From: JBBRUG01 sp038247995
Lineage (GTDB): Bacteria > Chloroflexota > Chloroflexia > Chloroflexales > Chloroflexaceae
Direction: 5' to 3'
DNA: 9,649 nt
Assembly: GCA_038247995.1 (NCBI GenBank)
Contig: JBBRUG010000237.1
Coordinates: forward strand, 1-9,649
The notes under the pieces are model-generated. The model had not been told where the DNA came from and searched no databases. It saw only the letters and a list, made by a program, of their open reading frames with translations. Within the stretch, counting starts at the first letter, position 1. The number at the start of each line of letters is the position of its first letter. The position numbers were made by a program, and so were the translations under genes. This document shows, piece by piece, positions 6,769-9,649 of this stretch.

Positions 6769-6798
6769 CCGCTTTCCCGTTTCCCCGCTTTCCCGTTT
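6769..6798. repeat. Two tandem copies of a 16-bp pyrimidine-rich unit
   Basis: CCGCTTTCCCGTTT occurs at 6769-6782 and again at 6785-6798, a period of 16 bp, directly after the regulator stop. The strand is markedly pyrimidine-rich. No stable stem is seen, so it is not an obvious terminator. The whole spacer 6767-6938 (172 bp) otherwise holds the promoter and dyad listed below. Confidence 0.7.
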
Positions 6799-6853
6799 GC
6801 AATGGATTGGCTTTTCCACCTATGAACTGCCGATTGGATCAGGCGTTCCGCCA

Positions 6854-6882
6854 ATGACATTTGCTGCTGTGACTGTTATGCT
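6854..6882 (+). promoter_or_regulatory. Sigma-70-type promoter candidate for the VOC-cyclase-coxMS operon
   Basis: ATGACA (6854-6859; five of six to TTGACA) is separated by exactly 17 bp from TATGCT (6877-6882; four of six to TATAAT). The -10 is preceded by TGT (6874-6876), giving an extended -10. Transcription would begin near 6889, about 50 nt before the proposed start of the first gene. It is the best-spaced promoter seen in the window. Confidence 0.55.
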
Positions 6883-6908
6883 AATCATATCCCCAAGATA
6901 TTAATTAG
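6881..6908. promoter_or_regulatory. Imperfect inverted repeat over the predicted transcription start (operator candidate)
   Basis: CTAAT (6881-6885) and ATAT (6887-6890) are mirrored by ATAT (6898-6901) and ATTAG (6904-6908) around CCCCAAG. The dyad is AT-rich in a GC-rich context and begins at the end of the -10 hexamer, covering the predicted +1. That is a classical repressor or activator-clamp position. The nearest candidate binder is the PucR-type regulator encoded just upstream. Confidence 0.4.
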
Positions 6909-6925
6909 ATCCGAGTCTTGTCAAT

Positions 6926-6930
6926 GAGGA
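6926..6930 (+). promoter_or_regulatory. Ribosome binding site that favours ATG 6939
   Basis: GAGGA at 6926-6930 lies 8 nt before ATG 6939. The earlier in-frame candidates, TTG 6918 and ATG 6924, lack an upstream purine-rich site, and ATG 6924 overlaps this one. Confidence 0.6.
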
Positions 6931-6938
6931 CGAGCGCA

Positions 6939-7349
6939 ATGGAAGTTCTGCGTATCGACCATGTCGCCCTGGTAGTTCAAGATGTTGACCGTGCGCGGCG
7001 GTTCTATGCCGACGTGCTGCTTCTGGAAGAAATTCCCCGTCCCAAAAGTTTCACCTTCCCCGGCGCCTGGTTTCGGCGCGGCCGCTTCGAGATTCACCTC
7101 ATTGGTGAGGCCGAGGAGGGCCGTGCAGCCACGTTGCAACCCACCTACTACGAGCGCGAAGTGCGCCGTGGTTACCTGCCCCACCTTGCCTTTGAAGTGG
7201 CTAGCCTGGATGCCGCCCGCATCCATCTGGCGCAGTTGCACATCCCAATTGTCGGCGGGCCACAAGCGCGCGGCGATGAGGTGATGCAATTGTACATCCG
7301 CGATCCCGATGGCTACATCATTGAGATTTTCGACCGTAGCGCTGCCTGA
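6939..7349 (+). CDS. VOC-superfamily (glyoxalase/dioxygenase-fold) metalloprotein
   Basis: With the start at 6939 this is a 136-residue single-unit VOC protein made of two beta-alpha-beta-beta-beta modules. It opens with MEVLRIDHVALVVQDVDRAR, typical of the family, and the second module begins LPHLAFEVASLD. Likely metal ligands are H8, H82 and E129 (GYIIEIFD), plus E51 or H53 in FEIHLIGE, matching the four-ligand pattern of glyoxalase I and related enzymes. The family includes glyoxalases, epimerases, fosfomycin-resistance enzymes and extradiol dioxygenases; the substrate is not determinable here. Being first in an operon with a cyclase-family hydrolase and Mo hydroxylase subunits suggests an isomerase, lyase or dioxygenase step in the same catabolic route (inference). 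The next gene begins 21 nt downstream. ATG 6924 is an alternative start adding five residues. Confidence 0.85.
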   Translation: MEVLRIDHVALVVQDVDRARRFYADVLLLEEIPRPKSFTFPGAWFRRGRFEIHLIGEAEEGRAATLQPTYYEREVRRGYLPHLAFEVASLDAARIHLAQLHIPIVGGPQARGDEVMQLYIRDPDGYIIEIFDRSAA

Positions 7350-7370
7350 ACCGAAAGAAGGAGGATCGTT

Positions 7371-8069
7371 ATGGCCCGGCGCCTGATCGATCTGACGCAG
7401 CCGATCTTCGAGGGCATGGTGCTCTGGACGGGCCACCCGCCAACGAAGATTGTTGTCCACGCGACCCACGCAGAAACGGCGGCCCTTTTTGAACCACCCT
7501 ACAGTTTCACTGCCGAAACGATCACCCTGACCACCCACGCCGGCACGCACACCGACTCGGTCAGCCATGTCGATCCGCGCCCGGAGGCGCCCAGCATCGA
7601 GCAGATCCCTTTGGAATGGTGCTACACCTCGGCGATCTGCCTGGATCTGGCCCATCTGCCGCCGCGCACGCTCTATAGTGTCGCCGATATTGAAGCGGCA
7701 CTGGCGCGGCACAACCTCAGCATCAGGCCGGGCGATACACTGCTGATGCATTCCGGCCACTATGCGCGCACCCGCGATACGCCGGCTTACGCCAGCGAAT
7801 ATGCTGGGCTAAGCCGGGAAGCGGCCGAGTATATCTATGGCGCGGGTGTAATCAACGTCGGCGCCGAAGCGCCAAGCATCGATGTCGCCGGGACGACCAG
7901 TTACCCCGCTCATCTGGTCTGTCGCGAACTTCAGCGGCTCAACACGGAGAATCTGGCTGATCTGAGCGCCGTAGCCGGGCGTCGTTTCGACTATATCGGG
8001 CTGCCCCTGCCGATTCGGGCCGGGAGCGGTTCGCCGATCCGCGCAATTGCCGTGTTAGAGGAGGAATGA
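7371..8069 (+). CDS. Cyclase-family (kynurenine formamidase / isatin hydrolase type) metal hydrolase
   Basis: This 232-residue protein belongs to the PF04199 'cyclase' family. The metal-binding motif HAGTHTDSVSH (56-66) fits HxGTHxDxxxH, with Val where many members have Pro. Other landmarks are DLTQPIFEGM near the N-terminus, RPGDTLLMHSGH in the middle, VGAEAPSID (family VGxDxPSID, with Glu for Asp) and a late ENLADL. Characterised relatives hydrolyse N-formylkynurenine, isatin or other cyclic and aryl amides using Mn or Zn. A consensus-like AAGGAGG site lies 5-8 nt upstream of the ATG. Its end overlaps the next gene by four bases (ATGA), so it is translationally coupled to the FAD subunit. 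Adjacent Mo hydroxylase genes suggest it opens a ring or hydrolyses an amide made by hydroxylation (inference). Confidence 0.9.
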   Translation: MARRLIDLTQPIFEGMVLWTGHPPTKIVVHATHAETAALFEPPYSFTAETITLTTHAGTHTDSVSHVDPRPEAPSIEQIPLEWCYTSAICLDLAHLPPRTLYSVADIEAALARHNLSIRPGDTLLMHSGHYARTRDTPAYASEYAGLSREAAEYIYGAGVINVGAEAPSIDVAGTTSYPAHLVCRELQRLNTENLADLSAVAGRRFDYIGLPLPIRAGSGSPIRAIAVLEEE

Positions 8070-8935
8070 TGAAACCAGCCCCCTTCCGCTATTTCGCCCC
8101 CCGCAGCCTCGATGAGGCGGTGACCCTGCTTGGCGAACACGCCGGCGACGGACGGATTCTCGCCGGTGGCCAGAGTCTGGTGCCGCTGATGAATATGCGC
8201 CTCGCCACGCCCACGGCCCTGATCGATATCAATCGGATCGCCGACCTCGCCTATGTCCGCGCCAATGGCGATGGCCTGCATATCGGTGCGCTTACGCGTG
8301 ACGCCCAACTGAGCGCTTCTGAAGCGGCGCACAGCCTGGTGATGCTCACTGAAGCGGCGGCGTGTATCGGCCACCCGGCGATTCGTAATCGCAGCACGGT
8401 GGGCGGCAGTATTGCCCACGCCGACCCGGCGGCGGAGTTGCCGGCAGTGATGCTGGCGCTTGATGCGCAGTTTGTTACGCGTGGCCCCGGCGGTGAACGC
8501 ACAATCGCGGCGGCCGACTTCTTTCAGGGTTACCTGCAAACCGCGCTCGCAGCAGACGAATTGCTGGTTGAACTACACATCCCCGGCTTGCCGGCGGGCA
8601 CCGGCAGTGCGTTTCTTGAGTTCGCCCGCCGTGAGGGCGACTACGCCCTTGCCGGAGTTGCGGCGGCAATCAGCCTGGCCGCCGACGGCACGATCAGCGA
8701 TGCACGCCTGGCCTTGTGCGCTGTTGGCCCGACGGCCTTGCGGGCCACGGCAGCCGAGGCGGCGTTACGCGGTCAGCGCCCGGGGCCTGAGGCATGGGCC
8801 GCCGCTGCCGAACAGGTGCGGGCGGCGATCACCGAAGCGCCCTCCGACATCCACGGCTCAGCCGACTATCGCCGCCACCTCGCGGGTGTGCTCACCCGCC
8901 GGGCGCTCGGCATCGCTGCTGAACGGGCAAAGTAA
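8066..8935 (+). CDS. coxM-like: FAD-binding medium subunit of molybdenum hydroxylase (CoxM/xanthine dehydrogenase type)
   Basis: This 289-residue protein has the normal length for the FAD subunit of CO dehydrogenase/xanthine dehydrogenase-family enzymes. The first FAD motif is AGGQSLVPLMNMRLATP (33-49) followed by LIDINRI. The second is TVGGSIAHADPAAELP (111-126), preceded by IGHPAIRNRS. The C-terminal CO_deh_flav_C domain begins around SAFLEFARREGDYALAGV and ends ADYRRHLAGVLTRRAL. The subunit passes electrons from the 2Fe-2S subunit to NAD, oxygen or another acceptor. Its ATG overlaps the cyclase stop; GGAGG at 8060-8064 is spaced better for a second ATG at 8069, so the first Met is uncertain. 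Motifs do not separate CO dehydrogenase from xanthine, nicotinate or other aromatic hydroxylases; the missing Mo subunit would decide. Confidence 0.93.
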   Translation: MMKPAPFRYFAPRSLDEAVTLLGEHAGDGRILAGGQSLVPLMNMRLATPTALIDINRIADLAYVRANGDGLHIGALTRDAQLSASEAAHSLVMLTEAAACIGHPAIRNRSTVGGSIAHADPAAELPAVMLALDAQFVTRGPGGERTIAAADFFQGYLQTALAADELLVELHIPGLPAGTGSAFLEFARREGDYALAGVAAAISLAADGTISDARLALCAVGPTALRATAAEAALRGQRPGPEAWAAAAEQVRAAITEAPSDIHGSADYRRHLAGVLTRRALGIAAERAK

Positions 8936-8955
8936 GGCCGAAGCGCGCTTCGGCC
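8936..8955. repeat. Perfect 20-bp palindrome after the FAD-subunit stop codon
   Basis: The 20 bases directly after the TAA read identically on both strands (GGCCGAAGCG followed by its reverse complement). In RNA the outer eight pairs could close a four-base loop, giving a very GC-rich stem. No T run follows, so a complete intrinsic terminator is unlikely; an mRNA processing or stability element, or a genome-dispersed repeat, fits better. The 21 bases at 8940-8960 match 16 of 21 positions at 8993-9013, which centre on the smaller perfect palindrome AAGCATGCTT (8994-9003). Confidence 0.75.
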
Positions 8956-9025
8956 CGACACCGACCCGACCCTGGCCCGATCTCGTAAGTCCAAAGCATG
9001 CTTCGACCCAACAGGAAAAACACCA

Positions 9026-9511
9026 ATGACCGAGATCGACTTTATCACCATCCGCCCGACGGTGAATGGCATCGCCCACCGGCTGGCGGTCGAGCCGCGC
9101 CGGCTGCTCAGTGATATGATCCGCGAAGATCTGGGCCTCACCGGCACCAATGTAGGCTGTGAGCACGGCTCGTGCGGCGCCTGCACGGTGCTCGTGAACG
9201 GCGTCAGCGTGCGCTCGTGCCTGATGTTCGCTGTGCAAACCGACGGCTGCACCGTGCAGACCGTTGAGGGCCTCAGCACGTCTGATGAACTCCACCCAAT
9301 CCAGCAGGCGTTCTGGGAGCAACACGGGCTTCAGTGCGGCTTCTGCACGCCGGGTTTCCTGATGACGGCGGTTGAACTGCTTGAACAGAACCCCAACCCG
9401 AGCGACGCAGAGATTCGCCACGCGATTGCGGGCAATATCTGCCGTTGCACCGGGTACCAGCATATCGTCGATGCAATCCGCCAGGCCGCGGGTTCCCAGT
9501 CGCCAGCTTGA
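9026..9511 (+). CDS. coxS-like: 2Fe-2S small subunit of molybdenum hydroxylase (CoxS/xanthine dehydrogenase type)
   Basis: This 161-residue protein carries both clusters of the family intact. The plant-ferredoxin-type cluster is C45-x4-C50-x2-C53-x11-C65 (GCEHGSCGACTVLVNG). The second is C104-x2-C107 in QCGFCTPG and C139-x-C141 in ICRCTGY, with 31 residues between the pairs, which is the canonical spacing. It relays electrons from the Mo-pterin centre of the large subunit to FAD in the medium subunit. The gap from the FAD gene is 90 bp and contains two palindromes, unusually long for partner subunits. A modest AGGAA site (9013-9017) precedes the ATG. The large Mo-binding subunit is absent here and is expected downstream of the repeat array; this is inferred from the usual medium-small-large order. 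Confidence 0.95.
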   Translation: MTEIDFITIRPTVNGIAHRLAVEPRRLLSDMIREDLGLTGTNVGCEHGSCGACTVLVNGVSVRSCLMFAVQTDGCTVQTVEGLSTSDELHPIQQAFWEQHGLQCGFCTPGFLMTAVELLEQNPNPSDAEIRHAIAGNICRCTGYQHIVDAIRQAAGSQSPA

Positions 9512-9512
9512 T

Positions 9513-9649
9513 AGTCGGCCAGTCGGCCAGTCGGACAGTCGGCCAGTTGGACAGCCTGACAGTCGGACAGCCTGACAGTCGGCCAGCCTGACAGTCGGCC
9601 AGTCGGCCAGTCGGCCAGTCGGCCAGTCGGCCAGTCGGCCAGTCGGCCA
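9513..9649. repeat. Octamer tandem repeat array (at least 17 units), running off the window
   Basis: Starting two bases after the 2Fe-2S subunit stop, 17 contiguous 8-bp units run without a break to 9648. Eleven are AGTCGGCC, two AGTCGGAC, three AGCCTGAC and one AGTTGGAC. Variants cluster in the centre (9529-9592), where AGCCTGAC alternates with AGTCGGAC or AGTCGGCC to give a 16-bp higher-order period. The last seven units (9593-9648) are identical, suggesting recent expansion by slippage. Eight is not a multiple of three and no convincing gene crosses it, so it is a non-coding minisatellite-like spacer. The array continues past the right edge. Confidence 0.95.

Noticed and set aside
6833..6855. 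ATTGG...CCAAT inverted repeat upstream of the operon promoter
   Set aside because: The arms are only five bases with an 13-base spacer; expected by chance and not supported further.
6921..7760. Minus-strand open frame (279 codons) across the VOC and cyclase genes
   Set aside because: It spans two well-supported genes and their intergenic gap, and shows no family motif.
8858..9463. Minus-strand open frame (201 codons) opposite the 2Fe-2S subunit gene
   Set aside because: The plus-strand gene has all eight cluster cysteines with canonical spacing; the antisense product has no recognisable features.
9372..9575. Plus-strand open frame running into the octamer array
   Set aside because: It is out of frame with the 2Fe-2S subunit gene, and its tail merely translates the octamers (DSRPVGQ-type); no independent support.
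9513..9649. CRISPR array
   Set aside because: The units are 8 bp and contiguous, without unique spacers, so it is a simple tandem repeat.

Overview
The window reads as part of a moderately GC-rich bacterial chromosome, most plausibly a Chloroflexota member of the Chloroflexus/Roseiflexus kind. This is inference: it rests on the Thr/Pro tandem repeats in exported proteins, the short tandem repeats in non-coding spacers, and the gene mix; no marker gene or rRNA is present to settle it. Ten protein-coding genes cover nearly everything. No tRNA, rRNA, CRISPR array, insertion sequence or prophage gene was seen, and no gene-free stretch exceeds 300 bases.

Left part (1-3437). The window opens inside a gene for a Thr/Pro-repeat protein with a C-terminal membrane anchor. 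It is followed by a ROK-family sugar kinase-like gene whose best promoter, a perfect extended -10, lies inside the last codons of the upstream gene. Convergent to it is a MOSC-domain protein. Divergent from that is a Na+/phosphate-cotransporter-like membrane protein. A short spacer with nested dyads lies between the last two.

Middle part (3438-6766). An S41 (C-terminal-processing-type) lipoprotein peptidase on the minus strand lies back to back, with about 53 bp between start codons, with a large GAF plus PucR/CdaR-type regulator on the plus strand. The peptidase keeps the nucleophile serine but has Asn where the classical catalytic lysine should be.

Right part (6767-9649). A well-formed promoter with an inverted repeat at the expected transcription start precedes a four-gene co-directional set: a VOC metalloprotein, a kynurenine-formamidase/isatin-hydrolase-type 'cyclase', the FAD subunit (CoxM-like) and the 2Fe-2S subunit (CoxS-like) of a molybdenum hydroxylase. 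The large Mo-binding subunit is not in the window and is expected beyond the right edge, after an array of at least 17 octamer repeats. PucR-type regulators often control purine or other N-heterocycle catabolism, the MOSC family is linked to molybdenum-cofactor chemistry, and the cyclase family opens cyclic or aryl amides. My working hypothesis is that regulator, cyclase, VOC protein and Mo hydroxylase form a catabolic module for an N-heterocyclic or aromatic compound. The substrate cannot be read from the sequence.
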